Shown here: positions 1 to 13,200 of the stretch, piece by piece
How the letters are laid out: every line of letters begins with the position of its first letter
How positions within the stretch are numbered: position 1 is the stretch's first letter
Assembly (NCBI GenBank): GCA_001662425.1
Contig: BDDC01000079.1
Coordinates: 61,035-125,034, forward strand
Direction of reading: 5' to 3'
Source: Chlamydomonas sphaeroides
Lineage: Eukaryota; Chlorophyta; Chlorophyceae; Chlamydomonadales; Chlamydomonadaceae
DNA length: 64,000 nucleotides
Program-made: the position numbers and the translations under genes
Notes under the pieces: generated by a model
What the model was told of the DNA's origin: nothing
The model's database searches: none
Seen by the model: the letters and a program-made list of their open reading frames with translations, nothing else

Positions 1-95
1 GACGCCGCCAGCCAGCCAGGCCTCCACAGGGCGCAAGAAACCTTGGCGTCCTCCGCCGCTGGCGCTGGTTCCAGCGTCTGTAGTCAGCAACCCTT

Positions 96-137
96 GCTGA
101 GCAGCCTACGCTGAGCAGCCTACGCTGAGCAGCCTAC
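96..137. repeat. 14-bp tandem repeat, 3 units
   Basis: The unit GCTGAGCAGCCTAC occurs three times head to tail with no mismatch. It lies upstream of the first visible exon of the pyrophosphorylase gene, probably in an intron. Confidence 0.9.
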
Positions 138-215
138 GCCGGCGCTGCACTGCTTCCCTCGCCCCAACCGTCACGCCCCGCTCCCTTGCTCCTCCAACCA
201 CCAACCGCCCCACAG

Positions 216-3200
216 CTACTCGCTCAACCGCCACCTGCAGCGCACGTACGACATGAGCGGCGGCGTGCCGTACGGCGGGGACGGGTACATCGAGGTGGTG
301 GCGCAGAGCCAGGTGCGGGCGTGTGCGTGTCGTGCGGCCGCCTGGCCTGCTCGGGTAACACGCTGCCCGCACTACTGCCGCACCCACACGAACGGTGCTG
401 CTGGGCCCTGGCCTGACGCCTAGGGCAGCTTTGATGCAGCACACTGTACGGCACGTGTCGGCCGGGACCCAGCTCGGCGGCCGACGCCCTCGCACCCCTC
501 CCCTCTCCCTCTCCCCTCTTGCCGTTAAGTCGCCCGACAGCAGCCAGTGGGTTACGGGTACGGCGGGCTGCGTGCGGCAGTTCATGGCGTACCACGACTC
601 CAACAGCAAGAATCGCTTCGTGGAGGACGTGCTCATCCTGCCGGGTACGGCACCGGGCTGGGTACGGCACGGGCTGGGCACGGCACGCGACGAGCCGCAC
701 TGGACCCACCCACCACCCACCCTCGGGTACCCTCGCTCGGGCCGTTCCGCAAAGACGCCCCTCACCGCCTCGCACGCAGGGGACCATGTGTACGCTGCCG
801 ACTACACGCCCATCATCGCCTACCACCGCTCCACCGGCGCCGACCTGACCATTGTGTGCCGCCCCGTGACGGGCAAGCAGGCTATACGGCTGGGGGTGGT
901 CAAGGTGCGGCTCTTGGGGCGCTTGCTTATGGGGCCCAGGCCTCGCGTCATGTACTGCACCAAATGCTTGCAGAGTGCTTGGCATGAGCTACGACGCGAA
1001 GATGCCAGCACAACCTCGTCCCATTCTCCCCATTCGACCCCAACCCCAACTCCGGCGCCCCCGCCGCACGTGCCTCGCAGCTGGCCAGCTCCAACCGCAT
1101 CTCCGCCTTTGTGGAGAAGCCCGTGCCCGAGCAGCTGCCCAGCCTGTCCATGTCGGACGACGAGATGCGGCCCTTCCTGGAGAGTGCCGCCGAGGCAGAG
1201 GCCGAGCTGGCTTCGCAGCTGGCTGCGGCGGAGGCGCGGCGGCAGCGCGAGTGGACGCCCAGCCAGCCGCCGGGCGCGGTGGCGGCGGGCAACCGCGTCG
1301 CCGTCGCCGGCGGCGGCTCGCGTGGCCGGCGCGTTGGCGGCGGCGAGCGGGTCCGCATCAACATGGCAGTGGGTGCTGGCTGGGGACTGGCGGCGCTGAC
1401 GTGGCCTGTGCTGCCGCGCCGCCGTGCGACGTTGCTGCGCCCGGGCGGCCATGTCCCCTGTTGTCTACTGTGTCCGCATGATCTCGTTGCAACGCCGTCC
1501 CGCCGAGTGGTTGTGCCCTCCGCCTGCTGTCTGCCTGCTTCCCGGCCGCAGACGTCGATCGACGAGGATGAGCCGGGCTCGGGCACGCCGGGCTGGGTCG
1601 GATCCACGGGTATCTACATCTTCAGGTGCGCCCTGGATCCCACAAGGATCCAGGCTTACGCTGCACATTCATCTGCACCTGGAGATCTCCATGCCACCTC
1701 CGATCCTGTCCGCGGCTGCTCCTGCACGTGCCCCTGCGACATCCACGCCCCCCATGCGCCTCCGCGCTGCCCCCATGGCCCGCAGGCGCTCGGTGCTGTC
1801 AGAGGCGCTGGCGCGCAACCAGCGCGCGAGCGACTTCGGCCGCCAGCTCATCCCGGAGCTCATCAAGCAGGGCCTTCGGGTGGGACTGGCGGGGCCTCGC
1901 GGCGTGGACCGCAGGCTGTCACCAGGCACCTGGCAGCTGCGGCCCGGCCCGCATGGTCGCACTGCGCGGGCGCCGCCGGCCAGCCCCCACCCAGATCCGC
2001 TGTGCAGCCCCCAGCGCCCTGCGGCGTCTCCATGACCTGGACTTTGCCAGTCGCATCGGCGCGTTTCCATACACCTCCTTTTTGCGCCACCTCCCGCCTC
2101 CCTCCCTCCCGCCTCGTCAGGTCCACGCCTACCGGCTGCCCGGCTACTGGGCGGACGTGGGCGGCTGCGTGGGCGACTACTACGAGGCCAGCATGGCGCT
2201 TCTGGCGGACACGCCCTCCATCTCCTTCGACACGCCCATCGAGAGCCCCTTCTTCAAGTACGCAGCTTGGCTGTGCAGCATTCTCTTACCTGGGAGTCAT
2301 GCCATGGGCCTGTGCGCCGGACCCCGGGCCTCGCTCGCGTGCCCCTCGCGTGCCCCGTGCCCGCCAGCGCCGCTGGCTGGCGCCGGGCCTGGGCCCAACC
2401 CCTTGCCGCCCTGATGCCCCACACCCGCCTGCTCGAAGCCGCCTGCTCCACTGCACGTCCCGCTGTGGCAGGTACCCGCTCACCATCCCCGCCACGCAGC
2501 TGCACGGCACGCGGGTGAAGCGGGCGCTCATAAGCTCGGGCTGCATCCTGGGCGCCGCCGCCATCAGCCGCTGCGTGGTGGGGCCGCGCAGCATAATTGG
2601 CGATGGCGTCACGCTGGAGGACAGCGTCTTCATGGGCGCCGGTGAGTGCCGCGTCATCACAGCACAGCACCATCATCACCCCACATGTCCGTGCGGTTTG
2701 CTACGTCGCAAGGCACCGCTGAGCTGATGGCGCCGGCGACTCGGCCCCTGCATGGGCGGGGGTGGGCGCTGTGCGCTCGCGCCATCGCGGTTCTGCATCT
2801 GGGCAGCCGCAAAACATGCAACACAGCGTAGGCAACACGTGGCCCACATGACCCACATGACCCACATGAGGTAGCCGGGCACGGTGCACGTCACGCAGCT
2901 CACGCTCCCCCAGCAAGGTACCGTAGCCACCCTCAGTGCAAACGGCACCCCTGCGTGCAACACCCCTCCGCCCGCCGCCAGACCACTACGACCACGAGCG
3001 GCCGCCCACGAAGCCCCTCGGCCCGAGCTTCCCGGCGCTAGGCCTGGGGTCCGGCAGTGTGGTGCGCAAGGCCATCCTGGACTTCAACTGCCGCGTGGGC
3101 AAAAACGTGCAGCTGCTCAACAAGGAGGGCGTGTACGAGTCGTACGACAGGGCGGTGCAGGTACGTATGCACAGAGCGGTGTGGGTACGGCGCCGGGGAG

Positions 3201-3433
3201 GCGGGCCCGGGCGTGCGTGGCGGCGGGGGCAGCTGGGGATGCGGCGGGTTGGGGGACGGCACGCTGTGGTTTGGGGAGCTCGGCTTGCCGTGCGCAACCT
3301 AGCTGCGCCACTCCCACGCCCGATCTGGTATGCTCGTACCCTGCCGTGACGTGTCGTACAGGGCATGTACATCCGTGACGGCGTCATCACGCTCACGCGC
3401 GACACGGTGGTCCCCGACGGCACCGTCATGTGA
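216..3433 (+). CDS. ADP-glucose pyrophosphorylase (glucose-1-phosphate adenylyltransferase), 5' truncated by window
   Basis: The family makes ADP-glucose from glucose-1-phosphate and ATP, the committed step of starch synthesis in the plastid. Exons read by eye: 216-312, 530-644, 780-904, 1081-1368, 1552-1625, 1786-1879, 2121-2257, 2472-2641, 2982-3160 and 3362-3433 (TGA). Phases close throughout and give about 449 visible residues. Family landmarks in order: SLNRHL...YGGDGYIEV, VRQFMAYH, VLILPGDHVY, FVEKP, GSTGIYIF, DFGRQLIPELI, YRLPGYWADVGG, then a left-handed beta-helix region (SSGCILG, VVGPRSIIGDGV, AILDFNCRVGKNV) and the C-terminal GMYIRDGVI...DGTVM. The N-terminal nucleotide-binding GGGxGTRL exon must lie upstream of the window. 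An Ala/Glu-rich insertion follows FVEKP. The sequence is divergent, so large versus small subunit is not assigned. The end of exon 4 (1368) is the least certain junction. Confidence 0.9.
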
Positions 3434-6400
3434 TGAGCGACATCCGTTGCAGCAGGAGGGGGTTGGGTTCGTGCGTGAGCTGGTATGCTGATTCCATTGG
3501 TGATGGATGGTGGAGAATGGAGTGGCCCTGGGCTGCGGGGTGGTGTGCAAGGCCGCGGGCTGCATGCGTTGCCGCCGGACGGCGGCGCTGTTGGGCCGCA
3601 CCAGGGGCGGGCGGCGCGGGGCAGCAGTGGCGGCTGGAGGCAAATGATGGGAGTGGGCGCATTGGGGCGTCCGGGGGCATCAGAGTGAGCCGAGCTGGCA
3701 GGAGAGCAGCATGGCAGCGGGTGCAGGCGAGCGGGGGCAGGCAGTGGGTGCAGGCAAGCGGTCTGGGACGTAGCAAGGGATGGAGGGAAGCGGCTGCCCG
3801 GGCCTGGGGGCCGGGGGCCGGACGGGGCGGGGGCTTGCTACGTGTTCGCAGCATGCGAGAATCGATTTGGTTATGTCGAAGCAGTGTGCGTGGAGGGGGC
3901 GCTGGGCATGGTAAACTGATCGTGAGCAGGTGTCACTCGCGCTAAGGGGCTGGCGCAACCGCGGTTCCGGCCACGCCGCCGGCATATATAGGGCCAGTAG
4001 AAAGTCGACTGGCGTGATACCCCGATGCTATGGCAGTTGGCGCATGGCATTGCGCCGGGCGGCCCCGCATACCGACAGGTGCCGGAGTAGCGAGTACGTG
4101 TGGGCGGTGGGCCGGACGGGCTTTGAGGCGCGTGTGCAACCATTTTTTGCCGGACAGAGCGTGGCGGCGTAGCGAGCGGTGCTGGCCCCATGTTGGGCGG
4201 GAGGTATGAGAGAGCATGCAGCACACGTACGGAGGGGAGGGGTGGCCATGAGCGCCGCCAAGCAGGCGCAAGCAAGCTGAGGTGTGTGCACCACACACCT
4301 ACGTACCATGATCCATGCTTGCTGTCGGGGACCCGGCAGCATCGTTTATGCGGGGCCCCAGGCCGTGTGGCTGCTGCTTGGGCCCAATGGCAATGTGGCT
4401 GCGAGCGAGGCGCTGCATGGGTGTAGGACGCAGGAGGCGGAGGTCCTGCAGGTGGTATGAAGGGGCAGCAGCGAGGCGCGGATGGGGTCGGCCGGCCATA
4501 GCGCGCCTCGGCCAGCGCAGCGGTGGCCGTGGCTGGGGCAACGCTGCGGCGCAACGGGGGCGAACGTGGCGCGCTGCCAGAAGGTAGGCCTCCTGCGGCG
4601 CCCTGGCTGTGGGAGACAACGGCTCTTGTCAGTCGCAGCATCAACAGCCCTTTCAAGCTTATAACAAGCTAGGACGAAGTCAAAGGAGGAATATCTGTAA
4701 CCTGCGTAAACGTGAATTCATCGATATCTCCTGCGTAGTCTGCTGGATTGAAAGGTGACGGCAGGCAGGCCACAAGGCCGAAGACAGGAGTGCGGCCGGC
4801 GGCGCGTGCCGCTGTGCGTGTGGGCAGGCTGCCGTCGCGCACTCGCGCTTTGTTGCAGGCACGCGGCAGGGCAAGGTCCATTCATGAATCCATCCATTGT
4901 CGTTGTACAGATATCCCGGGGGAGGGGAATCTGAGGGGAGTGCCCTCCCCTCATTCCCCCCAGGACGCTGCACTGTGAAGGTCCTGGTCACTGGCGCTGG
5001 CGTCGCGCCGCCCGGGACCTTGGGCAGCGCCTGCCGCTCTACACAGCAGCTACCTGTCGGGGGAGGGTTGTGCCCGACACATGGCCCAGCTGTATGGTAT
5101 GGTGGCAGCGCGGCAGGCTCACATGAAGAACGCAAAGTTAAAAAGGGGCCAACCGACTGAGACTAAAATGTATCGACCACAATGAGCATGTGTTGGATGC
5201 TTGCTGTTCCGCCCCTCTGACATGCAGCAATCGGGTATTCGCGACGGCGCTACAAACCCGGTGACGCTGCTCACGACCGTTCGGTCGGAATGTTCTTGGA
5301 TAGAAGGTAGCGGACGAGGAGGGCGCTCCAGGGGTGGAATGTGTCCAGGCAGGGCGAAGCGGGGGCCGCGAGTGGCCTGTCGCCAGGAGTACCCTACTCT
5401 GCATTCGTGTCAGTTGGCACAGAGCATGCGCACACATGTCGGTTGCCGAACCGTGCACGCGACATAGGCATCATACTACATATGGTTGGCGGTGGCGGCG
5501 TACAGTTATATATAGCCTGGTCAACCAGGTGTGGCGAGCCGCAAACCGACACGCTTGTCCCCAAGGGTTCCCGATTTTCCCCGCTCGCTGTGAGCCCTCC
5601 GAGTCGACGCCACGGCGTCACCGGCTGTGAAGACCTCCGTGCTCTCGGACCCAACACTACATGGGCCAACACCATGCCTGCGGCACCACCAGCAACTGGC
5701 GCCCCTTTGCCTCCCCTCGGCTGCCGTGTCTGCCGCCGCCCACAGCCCGACTGCTGGTCCGTTGCCGCAGCGGCCGCAGTCCGGCGCCCATGGTGCCGGG
5801 AGGTGGGGCGGTGGTGTGGCCCAGGTAATCCGTCCAAGCAGCTACACGCCAAAGCCACTCGCCGCTACACGGGGCCACACTCGTTATTGCGCAGTCTCCC
5901 TGCGTCGCTCACTCTTGCCAGGACACCGCCTACCCACACTTTGGCTGGCCTTCACAACGTCCTCGCAACGTCCTCCGCTACTGGACAGCCACCATGTCCT
6001 GTACACAAGCGGCCCTTCCTTGCCCTGTGGCACAAAGCCTGGCAGGCGGCCCCAAGGGCTGCAGTCCCCCCGGAACCTGAGCCAACCCCCACTCGACGGA
6101 ACTACCAACGGAATGAATGCGGCGTCATTGCCGGCAGCAAGCACGCCGACCCACGGTTCGCGAGCTAGCACCAAGCACGCTGGTGCTACAGTAAAAAAGC
6201 ACACCTCTTTCGCCCTTGATCCCCACCTACGATATCAGCACGCCTGCAGGGCTCCCACACGCACACATGGTGCCGCCGACACCCTCTGCGCCCGCACCCA
6301 TACACTGGCCCAATAACTAAACATCCAGATCACAGGCAGTGGCCCAACACGCACGCTCCCAGACTACCGGTACTTGCCCGCCTCAGATATCACCCTCCAC

Positions 6401-7261
6401 ACGCGTTATGTACAGACTATGTTGCGCTGTGGCCTCAGGCCCCCGGCCACTCCACCTCGCACAGCTCCCTCGTAACCTTGTCCGCCTGTTGCACGATACG
6501 CACAGGCCGGCGCCGCCGACGCCTTAACGCAGCGTTGCCCCTCGCCGTCTCACGCCGCTCCAGTCCGCGTACGCCCGCGCCTTGACGCATGCCACGCAAC
6601 CACCCGCCGGCGCCGTACCGTTTCATGTGCTACTAACGTTGAACACGCAACAGGGCGCACGACCCGCCAAACGGACCCACGATTGCTTCCGCCAGGCTCA
6701 CGCAAAGGAGTCGTCGCCATGTTTAGCGACGCTTGCATATCTTGCTTTGTACAGCAAATTGTATGGTCAAACTACTGTTTAGCAACATGCGCACGAACGC
6801 ATCCTGCCGGCCGGCCGGGAGCAGTACGAGCGCATGCACAAAGGAAGCTGGGCCGCCGCCACGATATCAAGCTTTCGTCGCCGACACCCTCCTGCCGCCA
6901 TCTCGCTCGTGTCAGCCTTCCTCTGCACACTGCGCTGCTTACGCCGGGCTTGGCCGCTGCAGCAAGATATCCCCGCTCATGCAACCCTAACTATCCAGCA
7001 ACTCCGCTGCGGGAGGCGAAATGCAGATCCTCCCCTACGACGCCCCGGTGCACACCGCGCTTCATTGAACAAAAGCGAAGCCAATACAGGCGTGATTGTC
7101 CGCGTCTGGGGCGCGGCCTCGGTTGTCCTTGTGCGGACAGCACACGTTGCTATATCCCGCGTGAACACCCTTGCACACGCACGCAGGCTCGGTCCCCACC
7201 TGTCCTACATTCGCGGCTAGCACCGCATGTAGGCAGGGGCCATGCTGGGCACGGACCCTGT
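3434..7261. other. intergenic region between two convergent genes
   Basis: This holds the presumed 3' ends of the pyrophosphorylase (+) and of the monooxygenase (-). Two TATA-like stretches are visible (CATATATAG near 3983 and TTATATATAG near 5507). The open frames here are short or have no recognisable protein and no consistent splice phasing. No RNA gene was recognised. Confidence 0.5.
4696..4700 (+). terminator. TGTAA, possible polyadenylation signal of the pyrophosphorylase gene
   Basis: TGTAA is the usual poly(A) signal of Chlamydomonas-type algae. It would imply a 3' UTR of about 1.27 kb. No nearer TGTAA was noticed downstream of the stop, but the distance makes the assignment weak. 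Confidence 0.25.
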
Positions 7262-10200
7262 CTATCTGTCCACAAAGCCAGAGCCAGGCCGGTCGTCATA
7301 GGAGGCGGCGGCCGCGGGCGCCGGCGAGGGCGGGCCGCTGACCGCGGGGCAGCCGTCGCTGGCGCGCTTGGCTGCGGCCTTGCGAGCGAGTGCGTCACGC
7401 AGCCAGGACGACACCTGACCCGGGGGGGAAGAGGGGGAAGAGGGGGCAGGAGGGCAGGAGGGCAACTCAAAGCCAGCCCCAACCATGTCGCGCCGGGGTC
7501 GCTCACATGCCGAGTTGCCGGCCATGCCGGGCTCGCGCTGGCCACACCCACCGACCGCAACCCCGTCCCGCCTGGCAGTTGGAACTTTGAGCCCCAACTG
7601 GCGAAGTGAGGCACGCACCGCGAAACACCGGGCTGCATGGCCCGGACGTGCTGCCCATACATACGTGCGTGCACACAGGTCGTGCTTACTATATGTTACC
7701 TATTTCTGAACACACGAACACAGCCCAACCCGCGCAGCCCCCACGCAGCTCACCTCGCTCACGAGCTGCTCCTGCCGCGCCGCGCTCGCCCGCCGCACCT
7801 CTGCCGCGGGGCTCAGCGGCGCCAGCCTGGCGGCGCCGATGGCCCGCCCCTCCAGCGCCGCCAGCCCGCCGCCGCCGCCGTCGCTGCTGCGCCGCTGCCG
7901 CGCCGCCGCCAGGCTGCTGCGGCCCGAGGCGCCCAGCACCACGGCCGCGGCCTCGGCGGCGGAGGGGCAGCTGTCGGTGGGCGAGAGCTGCGGCGAGCCG
8001 GGGGGCGGGTGCGTGGGCCCATGCAGGAGGGTGCTGCTGCCGCCGTGCGGCCGACCGTCGCGTCGGCTCGCCTGCACGTGGGCCGGCGCAGGCAGGGGTA
8101 TGTTGTGAGGAATGGGGGCTGACGGAGGCCAGGATGCCGCTCAACCAGGCAAACCGATCAGCAGCCCGAGACGGCGTACGCGCAACGTACGCTCGGTGTG
8201 CATGCGTGGTGGGTGTCGATCCTCACCAGCTCAGGCCAGCCACACGCGCTGTACGTGCGCAACCCGTCGCGCACGGGCCATGTGCGCAGCACCGGCAGCT
8301 CGACACGCGCACGAGCGGGGCACACGCGCTCGCTCACCTGGGACCACCTGGCGGCCTCATGCAGTGCGTCGTTCAGGTCCACGCCGCCCGCCAGGAGAAG
8401 ACTGGGGTTGCTCAGCCGGTGCCCAGGGGAACGGCGGCTGGCGGCGCCCGCAGCGCCGTACGCGTAGCCCCCGGCACTGCCATACATTCCGAGGGCGGCG
8501 GCGCCGCCAGCGTAAGCGTGGGCGCCTTGGCTGCCGTACACCCCGCTATTGCGACCGCCGCTGCCGTAGACGTGGCCGCCAGCGCTTCCGTACACCGCAC
8601 CGCCGGTGCCGCCGCGGCCGCGGCCGCTGGCGGCGGGACCGAGGGTGACGGATGCGGTCAGCGCCCGCAGTGCCAGCGACATCGGCAGGGGCGCGGAAGC
8701 GGAAGTGGGGTCGTCCGCGTCCGGGCCCACGCCGCTTGAAGCCATGCGCCTGGGCGTTGTGTGGGCGCGGGGACACGAGGCAGGCGAGTCAACGGGCTGC
8801 TCGCCGCCGCGCGCTGCCGGCGCCGGCGGGCACAGCACGACAACGCACGAGACCGGCGGCGCTGTGCTCTGCAGTGCGGCCCAAGCGGCGCTATCCCACG
8901 GTCCCACTGCCCTCGTGGCGGGCTGTGGGCTCCGTCAAGGCCCTCGCAGCCCACCCAGCACGGACGGAGGGACTGTATGCTGTGGCATAAATGGTCCTAC
9001 TCCAAGCACCAGTGCCGTCATGTCAGCGGCACATGATGCCCATCCCAGCCAAACCCCTGCCCAAGTGCCCACGTGGCGGCGGCGCCGTACCTGAACGACT
9101 GGCGTCCGTCACTCCCCCGCTGGCCGTAACCCCAGCCTTGGCCGCTCGTCCAGGACGGCCGAGCGTACGAATTTGGCGGCGACGCTGGCGCCGGCAGCGG
9201 CAGCGGCGCCGGCAGCGGCGATGACAGCCCCAGCGACGGCGCTAGGAACGGCGACGACGGCGCCGCCGAGGGCAGCTGGGAGCCGAAGGATGCGGCGGCG
9301 GAGGCGGGCGGTGTGGACGGCGGTGACCACGGCGGCCGCAGCGTCAGCTGCGCCGCGGGCGGCTGTAGCCGTCGGCCCTCGCCTGTGCTGACGGCGGCGG
9401 AGATGCGAGGCGCTGTGCGTGGCCACTGGAAAGGCAACGACGGCGCCGCCAGGTCGGCTGTGGCCATGTGGTCCTCAAGCAGCGGCGTCGGCGTCAGGGT
9501 GACCGACTCGCGTAGACCAAGGGACAGGCTCTCCGCAGTGGTGATGCCGGCGACCCCGCCGGCGACGTCACTGCCGATGCGCGAGGCGCGGGTGGCGGCG
9601 GCGGCGGTGGCTTCGGCGGCGGCGGCGCCGGCAGGTTCAGCCGGCAATCCGGCCGAGCCACGGAGCGTCAGCATGAGTAAGAATCCACCTGTGTTGTCGG
9701 CAAAGCTATCATCGACATACTGGTCGCTCTGTTCGGCAGCGGCCTCGGAGCCAGCTACATCCCCGCCGGCTGCTGCCGACGACGCTGCCTCTGGGGCGGC
9801 GGCGGCGGCGGCGGCGGCCGTTGCCGCCGCCCAGACCGGCACGAACGCCGCAGCCAGCGTCACCGGCGCCGGCAGCGTTCCCGACGCTGGTGCCTGTGTG
9901 ATGCTGGACGAGCCGCCGGAGGGCCATCCTGGAAGGGCCGCGTCAACAGAGCGCCGAGCGGCCGCCGCCGGCACATCCGTCGTCGGCGTGGCAGCAGCTC
10001 CCGCACAGGACGGCTCGCGCTGCCGCCGGCCGGTGCCTTCGGCGCTGCCGAACCGCTGTCTGTACGGCATGGCTGCTGCCTCCGCCGCATCCTCTAGGAT
10101 GCCATTGGACCGAGGGGCAGCGGGGCCGCCAACCGGGGACCCGCTGGCGGCGGCGCCGCCACTGCCGCCGCCGCTGCCGACACCGAATGTGTCAAGCATG

Positions 10201-13200
10201 CGCGATAGCGTGGTCCGGCGGCGGGGCGGCTTGCGGCCGCCTCCACGCACCGTCGGCGTACCGCTGCCACCGCTGCCGCTGCCGACGGCGCCGCTGCCGA
10301 CGACGACGTCGGGTCGGGCGCGCGGCGACCAGAACCCGTCGGCGGCGAGGGGCGCCGTCATCGCCGCCGCGCCGCCGTCCCTGCTGCCTGCGCCGGTGCT
10401 GGTCCCGAGGCTGGTGGCCAGGGCGGCGCTGCTCATTAGCAGGCTGCTGGGTCCTCCTTGGCCCTGCAAGGGGACGGAGCTCGTACGCCAGATGGCGCCG
10501 CCGCCGGCGGCCAGCGGCGGCGATGACGTCGCCGCCGCCGCCACCGCCAGCGCCAGCGGCGACGTCACCGCCAGAGGCGCGATGCGGCGGGAGGTTGTGA
10601 AGCCCTCCGTCGCGGCCATGGCCGAGGCGATGGCGGCGCGAGCTGCGGCAGATGGCAACCCGTTGCGGCTGCTGGATCGCAGCGGCGCGGTGCCGCCTCC
10701 GCCTCCGCGGCTGCCGGCGTAGGAAGATGGCGGCACGCCCGGCGGCGCTGGTGAGGTGCGCGAAAATGCCGTCAGTGGCACCACGGAGGCTAAGGGAGAC
10801 ATGACCCCAGAGCTGCCGTACGTTATGCTGGCCGCAGTACGGCAGCGGCGCAGCGGCAGGCGGCGTCGTGTGCTGGTGTCGGAGCCGGCGTGGGGCGTGG
10901 TAGCTTGCAGGCGACGACCGTCGGCGGCGGAGTCGGCGGCGGAGCCGCTGCGCTGGCGGCGGAAGTCTATTGAGGACTCGCGAATGGTGCCCAACACGGC
11001 GGCGGCGCCGCCGGCAGCAGAGGTGCGGACGCGGAGGGCCCGGAGGTGCGGCGGCAACACCTGTGGCGGCCGACTCTGCGGCAGCAGCGGCGAGCCCAGC
11101 GCGGGCCTGCCGCTGCCGACGGCGGCATCGGCGGCCTGCAGCCGGCGCGCCGACGACGAGCCGTCGCCACCGCCGGTGCTGCCGCCGGTGCTTATGATGC
11201 CGCCGCCGCCACCGCTGGGGCTGCCGCCGCCGCCGCCCAGCCAGGCGCCGGCGGCGGCGAGCTTGGCACGAAGGCCGGCCAGCGCAGCTGTGGCGGAGGG
11301 ACGGTCGATGGAGGTCCGGGTGGTCTCGGCCGTGCTGCCGCCGGCGGCGCCGCCGGCAGCGAGCGCCGCCGCCAGACACGCGGAGCTGTCGATCGTGCCG
11401 CCGCCGCCCCCGTTCGCGGCAGGCTTGCCGCCGGCGCTGCTGAAGAACAGCGCCGACAGGTCTGCTGACGCCAGCTCGCTGACCACGGGAAACGGAACCG
11501 AGCCCGGGTCGCGGAGGTGCGAGCGGAGCGCCGCTAGCTGCGAGGTCATGGCGCTGACGGCGCCGCCGGAGCTGGCACCGCCGCCAGCCCAGCCGCTGCC
11601 GCCGCCGCTGGGGCGGCCGTCGGCACCTGACGACACGGTGTCAAAGCCGGGCCCGTCATGTGAGCGCCAGCGGCTGCCGCCACGGCCAACGGCCGCGGCG
11701 GCGGCGGCGGGTTGCAGCGCCGACGGCAGCGCGTACTGAGCCGGCGGCTCGCCCGACGCCGAAGCCGCTCGGCGCGGCGGCGGGCGGCGGCTTGGCAGCG
11801 GCGGCGGCAGCGGCATGGTCGCTAGGCCTGCGCCGACGGCGGCCTCGGGCGCCGCTGCGACGGGGGCGCAAGGTCCGGTGATGTCTGTGAGGGGCTCGGA
11901 AATGGCTCCGTGCTCCGCATCGGCTCTGCCCACGTCGCGTGGCCTCATGGCGGCTGATGCGATTGCGTCGACGGCGGCAGCGGCGGCCTCCGCCACGTGC
12001 TGCTCGCCACAACTGCCCACCAGCGCCGCTTCCTCGGTGTCGCCGCCGACGGCAAGCCACTGCTGCCGCCGCGACGCCGCCAGCCGCTCGAGTGGACTCC
12101 GGGTGGCGTGTGCAGGAGATCCCGCCGCTGCCGTCACCGCCGCCGGGCCGTCGCCGTCACCATCGCCGCTGATGTCGCCGATGATGATGCCGGCGGCTTC
12201 GGCTTCGGCAGCGGCAGCGGCGGCTTCGTCCTGGTCGCCGGCGGCGCCGACGGCAACGTGACTGTCGTCTGGCACCGCCGCCGACAGCTCAGTGCGACAG
12301 CTCGTGTCAGGCATGCGGCGCAGAACAGCATGCGGCGCCGCCGCGGCGCCGCCCGTTGTCCCGCTTGTCGGGGAGCAAGGCAGCGGGCCGCTGCGTGTTG
12401 GCGGCGCCGCCAGTGCAGTTGCGGCGCCGCTGCCGCTGTTGGTGCCGCCGGAGCGGCGACCGCCGTTGGAGCTCAGCGCCGAGGCGACGAAGGAGAAGGA
12501 GAAGAGGCCGAGGACCGAGAGGCGGCGGACAGTCGACGGCAGCGTTGCTGAGCCGTACGAGCGCGGCGACGCCGCCGCCGGAACGCCCGCCGCGCTGGCT
12601 CGCCGCTGCGCCGCGCCAAAGCGACTGCTGGCGGCGGCCAAGGCGCTGCCCAGCCTCAACCGTCCGCCGCCAGGCTCGGGGGCGGCGGTCGGGGTCGAGT
12701 CGGGGTACGGCAGCGCACCGCGCGAGTCGCGGGCCGAGCCGAGGCTGGTCCAGGACACGTCACGGCTGTGCGATCCCCGCTTGAGGGGCAGCTGCGGGGC
12801 CGAGGCGCGCCAGAAACCCGGCGGCTGCGGCGACGGGGCCGGCAACGTCGAGCTCGCAGCCGCCGTCGGCGGCAGCGCCGCGGGGCCGCCGCCGCCTCCC
12901 ATCAAGCGGCCGCTCAGCCTGCCGAAGAACCCGCTGCCGCGGCCGCTGCTGATGCCGCTGCTGCTCCGCTTGAAGTGGCCGGGACCGGGTGAGCGGGCGG
13001 CGGCGCCGTGTGCGCTGGCGTTGTGGGCTGCAGGGACGGCTGGGGCGCCGTGTCCCCCGCCGGAGCTGCGGCCTGGGCTTATGGTCCTCGCTCTGGCTCC
13101 GGCAGCGGCCGTGGGGCTTTCTTGGGTGTGTCGCTGCCGCCCGGGTAGGCCGTGGGGCGCCTGTTCCGTCAGCGCCCCTAGCCCTTGAAGGTCGGACAGC

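Noticed and set aside
216..3433. UDP-glucose pyrophosphorylase or GDP-mannose pyrophosphorylase identity
   Set aside because: The order of blocks (YGGDGYIEV, VRQFMAYH, DHVY, YWADVG, C-terminal DGTVM) fits ADP-glucose pyrophosphorylase.
9313..13188. Long plus-strand open frames (up to 469 codons) opposite the monooxygenase tail
   Set aside because: The minus-strand frame is far longer (over 1,500 codons), is continuous with a recognisable domain and joins neighbouring exons in phase. The plus frames are a by-product of GC-rich codon use.
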